Origin: Arenibaculum pallidiluteum
GTDB lineage: Bacteria; Pseudomonadota; Alphaproteobacteria; Azospirillales; Azospirillaceae
DNA length: 64,000 bases
Reading direction: 5' to 3'
NCBI RefSeq assembly: GCF_017355985.1
Contig: NZ_JAFIQU010000015.1
Span: forward strand, 98,454 to 162,453
Part shown: positions 16,088 through 24,788 of the stretch, piece after piece
How positions within the stretch are numbered: position 1 is the first letter of the stretch
How the letters are laid out: the number at the start of each line of letters is the position of its first letter
The notes under the pieces: generated by a model
Seen by the model: only the letters and a program-made list of their open reading frames with translations
Databases searched by the model: none
What the model was told of the DNA's origin: nothing
Position numbers and translations under genes: made by a program

Positions 16088-18595
16088 ATGGTGCCGGGCA
16101 CGCGCCCTGCAGTGCCGTGGCGAGGGAGACGACCGGGCAACGTGAGGACGCTGGCCGAGAGATACTGGCCGGGGGCGGCGGCGCTTCTGTTGCTCGTCGT
16201 TGCCATGGCGATGCCCCATTCCGGCGACGGTGCCCTGGGCACGGCCGCCGTCCTAGTCCTGGCATTCTGCGCCGTGTTCGGCGTCTGGTTCCAGCAGCGC
16301 CGGCTGGCCCGGGCCGAGTCGGAGCTGGAGGATCAGCGCGCGCATGCCGCGCGGCTCGAGGCGCTGGTGGGCGCCATGCCCGACGCCTGGTGCGGCTGGA
16401 GCACCGCCGGAACGCAGACCCAGTCTCCCAACTTCTGCAGCCTGCTGGGAATCGAGCGCTGCTCCGGGCTCGACGAGGTCGAGACGGCGCTGGCGCCCAG
16501 CGACGCGGCGGCGCTGCATGGCGCCTTCCGGCGGCTGCGCCAGACCGCGCAGGGCTTCCAGATCCTTGTCTCGACCGCCGAGGGCGAGCGGGTCCTCCAG
16601 ATCACCGGGACCCGCGGCGAGGTGCGCGGCCCCGCCGAGGAGCGATTCGACCTTCTCTGGATTCGCGACCTGTCGGCGGTGGCGGGCGAGATCAAGCGCC
16701 AGTCCAAGGGCCGGGCCCTGGCCGAGGGGCTGGCGGCCGAGCTGCGCATGGCGCTCGACGTCGTGCCCTGTCCGGTCTGGCTGCGCCGGCCGGACCTGAC
16801 GCTGGCCTGGTGCAACCGCGCCTATGCGAAGGCCGTCGAGCTGCCCCAGGCCGCGGTGATGGAGGAGCAGCGCGAGCTCGGCGCCGCCGAGGGCCGCGCC
16901 CTGGCCGAGCAGGCCCGCGAGAGCGGCATCGCCCAGTCGCGCACCCAGCACGTGGTGATGTCGGGCGCGCGCCACCTGATCGAGATCACCGAGGCGCCCC
17001 TGCCCATGCCCGACACGGCGCCGCCGCTGGTGGTCGGCTACGCCCTGGACCTGACCCGGGTCGAGCAGCTCGGCAACGAGTTGGAGCGCCACCAGTCCGC
17101 CCATGCCGAGGTGCTCGAGCATCTGGGCTCGGGCATCGCGATCTTCGGGTCCGACACGCGGCTGCGCTTCCACAACCAGGCGTATCAGCGGCTCTGGGGA
17201 TTCGAGGAGTCCTGGATCGAGGCCGGGCCCACATACGGCGAGATCATGGAGGACCTGCGGGCCCGCCGCCGACTGCCAGAATATGCCGACTTCCGGGCCT
17301 ACAAGCGCGACCAGCTCGCCCTGTTCACGACGCTGATGTCCGCCACCGAGGACCTGATGCACCTGCCCGACGGCACGACGCTGCGGGTCCTGGTGGTGCC
17401 CCATCCCCTGGGCGGCCTGATGTTCGTGATGGAGGACGTGACCAACGCCCTGGCGCTGGAATCCTCCTACAACACCCTGATGGCGGTTCAGCAGGAGACG
17501 CTGGACAACCTGGCCGAGGGCATCGCCGTCTTCGGCGGCGACGGCCGGCTTAAGCTCTCGAACCCGGCCTATGCCCGCATCTGGAAGCTGCCGGCCGAGA
17601 CGCTGCGCGGCGAGCCGCACGTGGTCGAGCTGGTGGAGCGCATGCGCCCCTTCTTCGACTACGGCGCGGACTGGGACAGCTTCAAGGAGGACCTGGTCGG
17701 CGCCACCCTGGACCGCGCCGCGCGGTCAGGCCGCATCGCGCGCGCCGACGGCACCATCATCGCCTTCTCCAACGTGCCGCTCCCCGACGGCGCCGTGCTG
17801 AACAGCTTCCTGGACGTCACCGACAGCGGCCGGGTGGAGCACATGCTGCGCGAGCGCAACGCGGCGCTCGAGGCTGCGGACCGGCTGAAGTCCGAGTTCA
17901 TCGCCAACGTCTCCTACCAGCTCAGGACTCCGCTCAACGCGATCATGGGCTTCGCCGAGATCCTCTCGAACCAGTATTTCGGCGAGCTCAACGAGCGGCA
18001 GATGGAATACTGCCTCGCGGTGCTCGACAGCGGGAACCGGCTGCTGCTGCTGATCAACGACATCCTGGACCTGGCGACGGTCGAGGCGGGCTTCCTGGTG
18101 CTCGAGCGGCAGCCCGTCGACGTGCGCGCCCTGCTGGAGGGTGTCGCCGGCCTGACCCGCGATTGGGCCCGCAAGCAGCAGCTAGAGCTCGCCATCGAAG
18201 GCGACCCGGACCCCGGCAGCTTCGAGGCCGACGAGAAGCGCCTGAAGCAGGCCCTGTTCAACCTGGTGAGCAACGCGATCAAGTTCACGCCCGCGGGCGG
18301 CCGCATCGCCCTGGGTGCCGAGCGGAGGCCGGACGCCATGGTGCTCTGGGTCCGCGACTCCGGCATCGGCATCCCGCCTTCCGACCAGGACCGCGTCTTC
18401 GAGCGCTTCGAGCGCGCGAACCCGCAGGCGCGCCAGCCCGGGGCCGGGCTGGGCCTTTCGCTGGTCCGGAGCTTCATCGGCTTGCACGGCGGCACGGTCG
18501 AGCTGGACAGCGACGTCGACGCGGGCACCACGGTGCGCTGCGTCCTGCCGCTGCGTTTCACCCTTCCCCCGATGCCCGAAGCCGGAGAGAGCTGA
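16088..18595 (+). CDS. divL: DivL-like PAS kinase with Tyr in the H-box
   Basis: An 835-residue protein with two N-terminal membrane helices (about 27-44 and 50-67), several PAS-type units, and a C-terminal HisKA/HATPase module. The H-box reads FIANVSYQLRTPLNAIMGF, with Tyr610 where histidine kinases have the phospho-accepting His; this is the hallmark of Caulobacter DivL, which controls CckA and CtrA activity. The ATP-binding boxes look intact (NLVSNAIKF, DSGIGIP, GAGLGLSL). Start could also be the GTG at 16142. The stop lies inside a short tandem repeat. Confidence 0.85.
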   Translation: MVPGTRPAVPWRGRRPGNVRTLAERYWPGAAALLLLVVAMAMPHSGDGALGTAAVLVLAFCAVFGVWFQQRRLARAESELEDQRAHAARLEALVGAMPDAWCGWSTAGTQTQSPNFCSLLGIERCSGLDEVETALAPSDAAALHGAFRRLRQTAQGFQILVSTAEGERVLQITGTRGEVRGPAEERFDLLWIRDLSAVAGEIKRQSKGRALAEGLAAELRMALDVVPCPVWLRRPDLTLAWCNRAYAKAVELPQAAVMEEQRELGAAEGRALAEQARESGIAQSRTQHVVMSGARHLIEITEAPLPMPDTAPPLVVGYALDLTRVEQLGNELERHQSAHAEVLEHLGSGIAIFGSDTRLRFHNQAYQRLWGFEESWIEAGPTYGEIMEDLRARRRLPEYADFRAYKRDQLALFTTLMSATEDLMHLPDGTTLRVLVVPHPLGGLMFVMEDVTNALALESSYNTLMAVQQETLDNLAEGIAVFGGDGRLKLSNPAYARIWKLPAETLRGEPHVVELVERMRPFFDYGADWDSFKEDLVGATLDRAARSGRIARADGTIIAFSNVPLPDGAVLNSFLDVTDSGRVEHMLRERNAALEAADRLKSEFIANVSYQLRTPLNAIMGFAEILSNQYFGELNERQMEYCLAVLDSGNRLLLLINDILDLATVEAGFLVLERQPVDVRALLEGVAGLTRDWARKQQLELAIEGDPDPGSFEADEKRLKQALFNLVSNAIKFTPAGGRIALGAERRPDAMVLWVRDSGIGIPPSDQDRVFERFERANPQARQPGAGLGLSLVRSFIGLHGGTVELDSDVDAGTTVRCVLPLRFTLPPMPEAGES

Positions 18596-18632
18596 GCCGC
18601 ACGGAGCTGGACCGCAGGGAGCTGAGCCTGAA
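18588..18632 (+). repeat. 15-nt degenerate tandem repeat at the divL stop
   Basis: Three units of the type GGAGCTGAGCCGCAG start at 18588, 18603 and 18618. The first contains the divL TGA (18593-18595). The array fills the gap to the convergent VOC gene. Confidence 0.8.
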
Positions 18633-18637
18633 AGGCG

Positions 18638-19483
18638 TCAGCCCTCGGCGAACTCCAGCACGACGCCGGTCGCCTCGTCCGGCGGCACGACGATCCTGTG
18701 CCCCGCGCCCTGCCATTGCCCGATGCCGCGCCCCGCGAGGAAGGCCCCGGTCGCCTCCAGCGAGGTCACGCGCACCGTCATGACCAGCGGGGCCGGAAGC
18801 TCCGCCGGCGGCACGAGCTGGGGATAGCGCCGGCGGAGCCGGTCCGGCGTCAGGAAGCGCAGCGCGTGCGGCCCCACCCGGACATCGAGGCGCCCGGGCG
18901 TTGCATGCAGGGCATCCGGGCCGAACAGGATCGAATAGGCCGCTGCCAGGGCGTCCGGGTCGGCGACGGCGACCGTGACGCCCTCCAGCCCGACAGCCCC
19001 GTTCCGGTGCTCCTGCCATTCCGGCCGGCGCAGCAGCTCGGGCGTCAGGTGCCGGCAGCAGAAGCTCGACAGGGCTGGCGTCGCCCCGGATGCCAGCGGC
19101 ACCAGCTCGAACCGGGGCATCACGTCGCCCTCGGGCAGCTCCAGCAGCCGCGCCAGCGCCCTGGGCGGCTCGGCAAGGCCCGCGGACGCCAGCGCGGCGT
19201 GCACGGCCGCGGCATCGTCGATGCCCCAGGCCAGGCCCATCAGCCCCGCGCCGCGGCGCTCCAGGAAAAGGTCGAGGCGGTTGACGAACTGGGTGGGGTC
19301 GACGATCCCCAGCAGCTCCACGTAGTCGTCGGGGAACATCACGCAGTAGTTCGCCGTCCCCCAGCCGATGTGCCGCCCCCGCGGGGTGACGGCGAAGCCC
19401 AGCCGCTCCCACGCGCCGCGCGCCGCCTCCAGGTCCGGGACGCCGATAAGCGTGTGGTCGATGCGCGGGATGGGGGCCGCCAT
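18638..19483 (-). CDS. Glyoxalase-like (VOC superfamily) domain protein
   Basis: A 281-residue protein starting IDHTLIGVPDLEAA, the N-terminal strand of a glyoxalase-like VOC module, with a second half-module beginning near VGLEGVTVAVADP. The layout matches the long glyoxalase-like family (PF13468 type) of unknown substrate. Its start overlaps the stop of the DUF924 gene (ATGA), so the two are translationally coupled. Confidence 0.82.
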   Translation of the reverse strand: MAAPIPRIDHTLIGVPDLEAARGAWERLGFAVTPRGRHIGWGTANYCVMFPDDYVELLGIVDPTQFVNRLDLFLERRGAGLMGLAWGIDDAAAVHAALASAGLAEPPRALARLLELPEGDVMPRFELVPLASGATPALSSFCCRHLTPELLRRPEWQEHRNGAVGLEGVTVAVADPDALAAAYSILFGPDALHATPGRLDVRVGPHALRFLTPDRLRRRYPQLVPPAELPAPLVMTVRVTSLEATGAFLAGRGIGQWQGAGHRIVVPPDEATGVVLEFAEG

Positions 19484-20025
19484 CAGAAGCTCGATCCCGG
19501 CTGCTTCAGGAACTCGACCTCGTCCTCGGTGCTGGCGCGGCCGAGAATGGCATTGCGGTGCGGGAAGCGACCGAAGCGCAGGATGATGTCGCGGTGGCGC
19601 ACCGCATAGTCGAGATACATGCCGGGGCCGATTCGCGTGCGCACGAGATCGACCAGCAGCTCCTGGTCGGCGAGGTCCTCGGAATGCTCCAGGGGCAGGT
19701 AGAGGAACATGCGCCGGTCCACATCGAAGCCGTCATCGAACCGGCGGTCCAGCGCGATGCGCGTGACGGCGCGGGCCTGGGCGTCGGTCGCGAAGGCGCG
19801 CGGCGTCCCGCGGTGAATGTTCCGGGGCACCTGGTCCAGCAGGATCACGAGGGCGAGGCACGGCTCCGGCGCCTCGCGCCAGTCGTCCAGCGCGCCCGCG
19901 GCGGCCTCCGCATGGGCGGCGCCCAAGGTGGCGCGCACCTCGGCGTCGAACCGGTCGGACTTCTCCCACCACATCGTGCGCGCCCGCTCGCCGAACCAGA
20001 ACTCCAGCACCTGCTGCGGCTTCAT
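19483..20025 (-). CDS. DUF924 family protein
   Basis: A 180-residue DUF924 protein. Family blocks are easy to see: VLEFWFGE at the N terminus, WWEKSDRFD, LVILLDQVPRNIHRGTPRAFATD, FLYLPLEHSED, and RFGRFPHRNAILGR near the end. The fold is all-helical and TPR-like in solved members, and the function is unknown. It is the first gene of a two-gene unit with the VOC protein. Confidence 0.88.
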   Translation of the reverse strand: MKPQQVLEFWFGERARTMWWEKSDRFDAEVRATLGAAHAEAAAGALDDWREAPEPCLALVILLDQVPRNIHRGTPRAFATDAQARAVTRIALDRRFDDGFDVDRRMFLYLPLEHSEDLADQELLVDLVRTRIGPGMYLDYAVRHRDIILRFGRFPHRNAILGRASTEDEVEFLKQPGSSF

Positions 20026-20222
20026 GGCGGCCTCCTCGTCGCGGCTTCGGGACCGCGATCCTGGCCAAGCCGGCGGCGGCGGTCAACGTACCCCGTACGA
20101 AGGCCGCCCGGCGGGGATCCTTGCACATCCGCAACAGCCCCGCGGTTTCGGCGGCGAAGCCGCGAGATGTCGCTTCGCCCGGCCTGCATCTGGTGTAGGC
20201 CTGTGCCGTTACGCACGACGCC

Positions 20223-20828
20223 ATGGATGGGAGAGACCCCTTGCTGCGGATCACGGTCGCCCGCGAGAGCGCAACGGATAGCGAGGTCATCGCGGAGATG
20301 GTCGTCGGCAAGCTCGCCGGCAGCGATCGGAGCGCCGGCTACGCGGCCTATATCAGCGAGGGGCCGTCGCGCTATTCCAACGGCGTCGAGGCCGCGGTCG
20401 TGGTCCGCCGCCACGCCCGGTTCCAGCCGGCCATGGCCCTGGTCGCCGCCGCGCTGGCGGCCTGGCAGGAGGGCCGGACCTCCCAGGCCGGCGAAGGGCT
20501 GCGCTCGCTCCTCCGGAATTCGTTCCGGCGGCGCGGCGCCCCGGCCGACTGGGAGGATCCGACCGGCCACCCCATCGAGATCGAAGTGCCCCCCGGGGTG
20601 GCAGCCGGGGTGGCCTCCGAGGCTGCGGCGGCGCCGGACGGCGCGGAGGCCGCCGCCGGCACGGCCGAGGCCAGGGCGCTGGCCGACGCGCTGGCCGCCA
20701 TGGTGGCGGCGGGCCGGCCCCCTGGCCCCGCCGCGTTGCGCGCCGCCCGCGCGCTGATCGAGAACGAGGGCGACCCGGCCCTGGACGCGCTGGCGCGAGC
20801 CGTCGAGGCCGTCGCGCCGCGGAGCTAG
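20223..20828 (+). CDS. Hypothetical protein, unrecognised
   Basis: A 201-residue protein I do not recognise. The first 70 residues are mixed alpha/beta (LLRITVARESATDSEV...), the middle is rich in Arg and acidic residues, and the last 80 are an Ala-rich helical region. No signal peptide or membrane segment. It ends 2 nt before the exonuclease gene, so the pair is very likely co-translated and the function may relate to nucleic acid processing; that is only context. Confidence 0.72.
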   Translation: MDGRDPLLRITVARESATDSEVIAEMVVGKLAGSDRSAGYAAYISEGPSRYSNGVEAAVVVRRHARFQPAMALVAAALAAWQEGRTSQAGEGLRSLLRNSFRRRGAPADWEDPTGHPIEIEVPPGVAAGVASEAAAAPDGAEAAAGTAEARALADALAAMVAAGRPPGPAALRAARALIENEGDPALDALARAVEAVAPRS

Positions 20829-20830
20829 GG

Positions 20831-21721
20831 ATGCACGAGGATCTGGAAGCCGCCGCCCGCCGGATCGAGGCCAGCGGCCGCTACGTCGTCCTGCGCCGGT
20901 TCGAGCCGCAGCGGCGCTATCACGAGCATGATGGCTGCACGACCCGCACCGGGCTGATCATCGACACCGAGACGACCGGGTTGGAAGCCGAGGATCCCAT
21001 CATCCAGCTCGCGCTCGTGGAGTTCCGCTACGGCGTCGAGTGCGGCCGCGTCTTCGACGTGCTCGGAAGCTGGTCCTGGTACGAGGATCCCGGCCGGCCG
21101 ATTCCGCCCGAGGTGACGAGGCTGACCGGCATCACCGACGCCATGGTGCGCGGGCAGCGCATCGACGACGACGCGGTCGGGGCGATCCTGTCCCGGGCAT
21201 CGCTCGTGATCGCGCACAATGCCGGCTTCGATCGGCCACGGGCCGAGGAGCGCATTCCCGCCTTCGAGGACAAGCCCTGGGCCTGCTCGCATGTCGAGAT
21301 CCCCTGGTCCGACGAGGGCATCGCCTCCACCAAGCTCGACTACCTCGCCTACCGGCTCGGCTTCTTCCATGCCGCGCACCGCGCCGAGGACGACTGCCTC
21401 GCCCTTCTCCATCTTCTCGCCCAGCCGCTGCCGGAGAGCCGCCGGCTGGCCCTGTCCGCGCTGCTGGAGCGGGCGCGGCGCCCGACGGCGCGGGTCTGGG
21501 CGCTTGGCAGCCCCTACGAGCACCGGGCGCTGCTGAAGGCGCGCGGGTACCGCTGGTGCGACGGCCAGCGCGGCCGGGTCAAGTGCTGGTACCGCGATGT
21601 CGACGAGGACGAGGCGCGGGCCGAGCTGGACTGGCTGGCCCGCGAGGCCCGCTGCGAAGCCGCCCGCTCCGTCACCCTGACGGCCCTGACGCGTCACAGC
21701 GAGCGGGCCTTCCTGCTCTGA
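20831..21721 (+). CDS. DnaQ-like 3'-5' exonuclease (DEDDh)
   Basis: A 296-residue protein with an exonuclease domain at about residues 40-200. All DEDDh catalytic positions are visible: Asp and Glu in IIDTETTGLE, Asp in AHNAGFDRP, and His/Asp in HRAEDDCLAL. The roughly 90-residue C-terminal extension contains YRWCDGQRGRVKCWYRDV, typical of a stand-alone DnaQ-like family. It is not a polymerase III epsilon subunit by length. It follows the hypothetical gene by 2 nt. Confidence 0.88.
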   Translation: MHEDLEAAARRIEASGRYVVLRRFEPQRRYHEHDGCTTRTGLIIDTETTGLEAEDPIIQLALVEFRYGVECGRVFDVLGSWSWYEDPGRPIPPEVTRLTGITDAMVRGQRIDDDAVGAILSRASLVIAHNAGFDRPRAEERIPAFEDKPWACSHVEIPWSDEGIASTKLDYLAYRLGFFHAAHRAEDDCLALLHLLAQPLPESRRLALSALLERARRPTARVWALGSPYEHRALLKARGYRWCDGQRGRVKCWYRDVDEDEARAELDWLAREARCEAARSVTLTALTRHSERAFLL

Positions 21722-21740
21722 GCGCGGCCTGCCGCCCTCC

Positions 21741-23900
21741 CTAGACCTTGTCCTTGAAGAGCACCGGGCAGTTCCAGGGCAGGAAGGGCACGAGCTCGCC
21801 GACACGGATGTCGGGCCGCACGAACATGGCGGCGCGTTCGTTCAGCATTGCGGCGGCGAACGAGAACGAGCTGTTCGCGCAGGCAAGGACATCGCATTGC
21901 GACATCATCCAGAAGTCCACGTAGAACGGCGCGTCCTCCACGGTGACGTCGAGATCCCTGCTCGTGAGCGGATCGAACTCGGCGAAGTCAGGCGCGACCA
22001 GGTCGATGTCGTCGCTCGCGAGGTAGAGCACCGGCTTGTGCAGCCTCGGCCAGATCCTGCGCAGGAAGGCCAGGTACCACTCCGTCGGGGTCAGGTGGAA
22101 GAAGGCATAGCCATAGTCTCCGCGCCGGAGATGGCATGCGACGATGGTCTCGTCCCCGTCGAGGCGCGAGCGCCGCGCCCTCTCGAGGGCCGCCCGGATC
22201 TCCGGACCCGGGGTGAAGGTGCTTCGGAACAGATCCTTGTAGGGTGCATAGAAGCTGGTGTGGAACTGGAAGTAGCCCCAGATGTCGAAGTTCTCCCTGG
22301 GCTTCGACTGCAGCTCCGCGAGCAGGTCCGCCGGGCTCGTCGCCTGGATGTCCTGTCGCAGCACTGGATACTCTTCCCTGGGGCGCGGCGCCGAAAGGCC
22401 GAACAGCCGCTCGCCGATCCAGTCGGGGGCCTCGGCCACGGAGCCCTCCAGCCTTGCCGTCAGGGCCAGGAAGAAATACTGGAAGATCTGGTTCGCAAAG
22501 CGCCCGTTCGACCCCAGGGTCCGCATTGAGAGGCGCCGGCGCCGGATGTAGAGAGCGTCACCCCAGGCAGGATGGTAGGGCGTCGTCTCGCGGGCACGCT
22601 CGAAGCCGTGCGCATCGAGAAACGTATCGATCTCCTCGACCAGCGGGCAGCCGGCATAGACCTCTTCGTAGTTTATCTCGGTGACGATGGCCTCGAAGTG
22701 CCCCAGCAGATCTTCTGCGCCGCGCAGAACCAGCAGCTCGGCGCCCTGGGCGTCGATGGCCAGCACATTGAAACCTGACGGATTGATTCCGTTCCGCTCC
22801 AGGATCCGGGGCAGCGGACTGGCGTCGAGCTCGATCGTCGCGGTCTCGGTGATGCCGGGATAGATGCTGAGATGCTCCTTCAGCGGAAGCATCGAGCTGC
22901 TTTGCGACGAGCTCGTCCTGTGGAAGACGACCCGCTCCTCCCGGGACGAGACGAGGCCTTGTATGCAGGTCACGTCTCCATGCGAACCGAATCGCGCCCT
23001 GAGCTTTTCCGCGGTCGCGGGATCCCCCTCGACGAAGACGATCCTGGAGACGCCCGCCCGCTTGTAGTTGTCGTACTCCTCGCCGTGATGCGCGCCGACA
23101 TGCACGACGCCCCTGGGGGCGATCCCGAAATCCCTGAACAGCTCGAAGTAATCGAACATGCCACGCTGCGTCCCCTGCACGAACTCGCGCAGCCTGGGCG
23201 CATAGGCCAGGAGCTCCACACGACCGGCCGGCGCGATCACCTCGTCGGGGCGATCGACGACCCGGAGCGCCTCCGCACCCGGCACGCATAGGAGATAGCC
23301 GCGGTCCGACAGGCCCTTCAGCGCGCGTGCCAGGTCGGCGTCGGCATCCGGGCCCAGGCTTCTGACGGCGATCTGCAGGACGTCGACGGCACGCCGCGCC
23401 AGCAGGTCCGACGCACCGGCGAGCAGGGATGGCTCATGCCCTGGAGCATCGATCTTCAGCAGGGAGACGCGGGAAATTCCCATTCTCCGGCAGTAGCCGT
23501 CCAGGAACGCCCGGGGCGGGGCGCCATCTGGCGTCCGGCCGTCCAGGAGCTGGGTAAGGATCGATACGCCGGACGAGATCGCGCGTGCGCGCCGACAGAA
23601 TGTCCGGAGCCGGGCGGCGTCCATCTCGAATGCGTGGATCTCGCCCTCGGGGACCATGGGCGCGACGGCCTCGCTCCAGGCCCCGTCGCCGACCCCGATC
23701 TGGAACACGATGCCCGTCGGACGCAGGATGTGCGGCGAGACAAGGATCTCCGGCTGGCCAGTCAAGATTGGAGCCTCGCGCTGTGCGGGATGCGGGGAGC
23801 CGGACGGCGAGAAGGTGCGCCGGGTCCGTCTCGATCGGTACAGCAGATCGCGACTCGGGAGCAACGGCGCATTGCGACGGGCCGAGACATGGCCCGGCAT
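21741..23900 (-). CDS. FkbM-FkbM-GT11 multidomain glycan-modifying protein
   Basis: A 719-residue protein with three parts. Residues about 61-235 look like a degenerate FkbM-type methyltransferase (VFQIGVGDGAWSE, LLKIDAPGHEPS). Residues about 262-455 are a better FkbM domain (GVVHVGAHHGEEYDNYK, LAIDAQGAELLVLRGAE). Residues about 458-719 resemble GT11 alpha-1,2-fucosyltransferases (NGRFANQIFQYFF, CHLRRGDYGY, ANSSFSFAAAML). A role in O-methylation and glycosylation of a surface glycan is likely. Base composition is clearly less GC-rich than its neighbours, suggesting transfer. The start is uncertain because the first ~55 residues look non-homologous. Confidence 0.8.
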   Translation of the reverse strand: MPGHVSARRNAPLLPSRDLLYRSRRTRRTFSPSGSPHPAQREAPILTGQPEILVSPHILRPTGIVFQIGVGDGAWSEAVAPMVPEGEIHAFEMDAARLRTFCRRARAISSGVSILTQLLDGRTPDGAPPRAFLDGYCRRMGISRVSLLKIDAPGHEPSLLAGASDLLARRAVDVLQIAVRSLGPDADADLARALKGLSDRGYLLCVPGAEALRVVDRPDEVIAPAGRVELLAYAPRLREFVQGTQRGMFDYFELFRDFGIAPRGVVHVGAHHGEEYDNYKRAGVSRIVFVEGDPATAEKLRARFGSHGDVTCIQGLVSSREERVVFHRTSSSQSSSMLPLKEHLSIYPGITETATIELDASPLPRILERNGINPSGFNVLAIDAQGAELLVLRGAEDLLGHFEAIVTEINYEEVYAGCPLVEEIDTFLDAHGFERARETTPYHPAWGDALYIRRRRLSMRTLGSNGRFANQIFQYFFLALTARLEGSVAEAPDWIGERLFGLSAPRPREEYPVLRQDIQATSPADLLAELQSKPRENFDIWGYFQFHTSFYAPYKDLFRSTFTPGPEIRAALERARRSRLDGDETIVACHLRRGDYGYAFFHLTPTEWYLAFLRRIWPRLHKPVLYLASDDIDLVAPDFAEFDPLTSRDLDVTVEDAPFYVDFWMMSQCDVLACANSSFSFAAAMLNERAAMFVRPDIRVGELVPFLPWNCPVLFKDKV

Positions 23901-23953
23901 CCCGCCGCAGCGCGCGGCCGCGGCGGAAAACGGCTTAGTCCCTGGCGGCCAAT

Positions 23954-23980
23954 GAAAAAGGGGCGCCTCTCGGCGCCCCT
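23954..23980 (-). terminator. Terminator of the petABC operon
   Basis: Read on the minus strand, AGGGGCGCC and GGCGCCCCT form a 9-bp stem with a GAGA loop, followed by a TTTTT run. It lies about 30 nt past the petC stop and is a good Rho-independent terminator. Confidence 0.88.
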
Positions 23981-24008
23981 CTTCGCAGTTCCGTCCCGGA
24001 GGCCGGGA

Positions 24009-24788
24009 TCAGTGCACGTCGGCCCAGACCTTGCGCTTCACGGCGTACATCATGCCCGTGAAGACCAGCAGGAACAGGATCACCTTGATGCCCATCTGCT
24101 TGCGCGCCTCGAGGTTCGGCTCGGCCGCCCAGGTCAGGAAGGTGGCGACGTCGTGCGCCATCTGCTCGACCGTGGCGGGCGTGCCGTCGGCATAGGTCAC
24201 GCCGTCGGGCTGCAGGATCGGCGGCATCCCCAGCAGGTGACCGGGGAAGTACTTGTTGTAGTACTGGCCGTCCGGCACGGTCACCTCGGCCGGAGCCTCC
24301 TCGTAGCCCGTCAGCAGCCCGTAGATGTACTTCTCGCCGCCGACGCGCGCCTTGGCCATCAGCGACAGGTCGGGCGGCAGCGCGCCGTTGTTGGAGGCGC
24401 GGGCGGCCTGGTCGTTCGGGAAGGGGCTCTTGAACCGGTCGGCCGCCACGGCCGGCCGCTGGAACATCTCGCCCTGGTCGTTCGGCCCCGCGGTCACCTC
24501 GTACTGGGCCGCGATCGCCTTCACCTCGTCCTCGTTGAAGCCGAGCTCGGCGAGGTTGCGGTACGACACCAGCCGCATGGAATGGCAGGCCGCGCAGACC
24601 TCCTTGTAGACCTGGAAGCCGCGCTGGGCGGATCCGCGGTCGAAGGTCCCGAAGATGCCTTCGTGGCTGAAGGACACCTCCGGCAGGTGGACCGCCTCGG
24701 CGGCCCGGGCGGAACCCGGGACGCCAAGGACGCCCGTGAGGCCCAGGGCCAGGCCCGCGGCGATGAACGCCGTCCTCATCGCACGCAT
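24009..24788 (-). CDS. petC: Cytochrome c1 of the bc1 complex
   Basis: A 259-residue cytochrome c1. A Sec signal peptide ends near ARAAEA (about residue 30). The heme attachment motif is VCAACHSM at about residues 64-71, the PDLSLMAKAR block follows, and the C-terminal helix KVILFLLVFTGMMYAV anchors it in the membrane. It passes electrons from the Rieske protein to cytochrome c in the respiratory chain. The start overlaps the petB stop (ATGA). Confidence 0.95.
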   Translation of the reverse strand: MRAMRTAFIAAGLALGLTGVLGVPGSARAAEAVHLPEVSFSHEGIFGTFDRGSAQRGFQVYKEVCAACHSMRLVSYRNLAELGFNEDEVKAIAAQYEVTAGPNDQGEMFQRPAVAADRFKSPFPNDQAARASNNGALPPDLSLMAKARVGGEKYIYGLLTGYEEAPAEVTVPDGQYYNKYFPGHLLGMPPILQPDGVTYADGTPATVEQMAHDVATFLTWAAEPNLEARKQMGIKVILFLLVFTGMMYAVKRKVWADVH

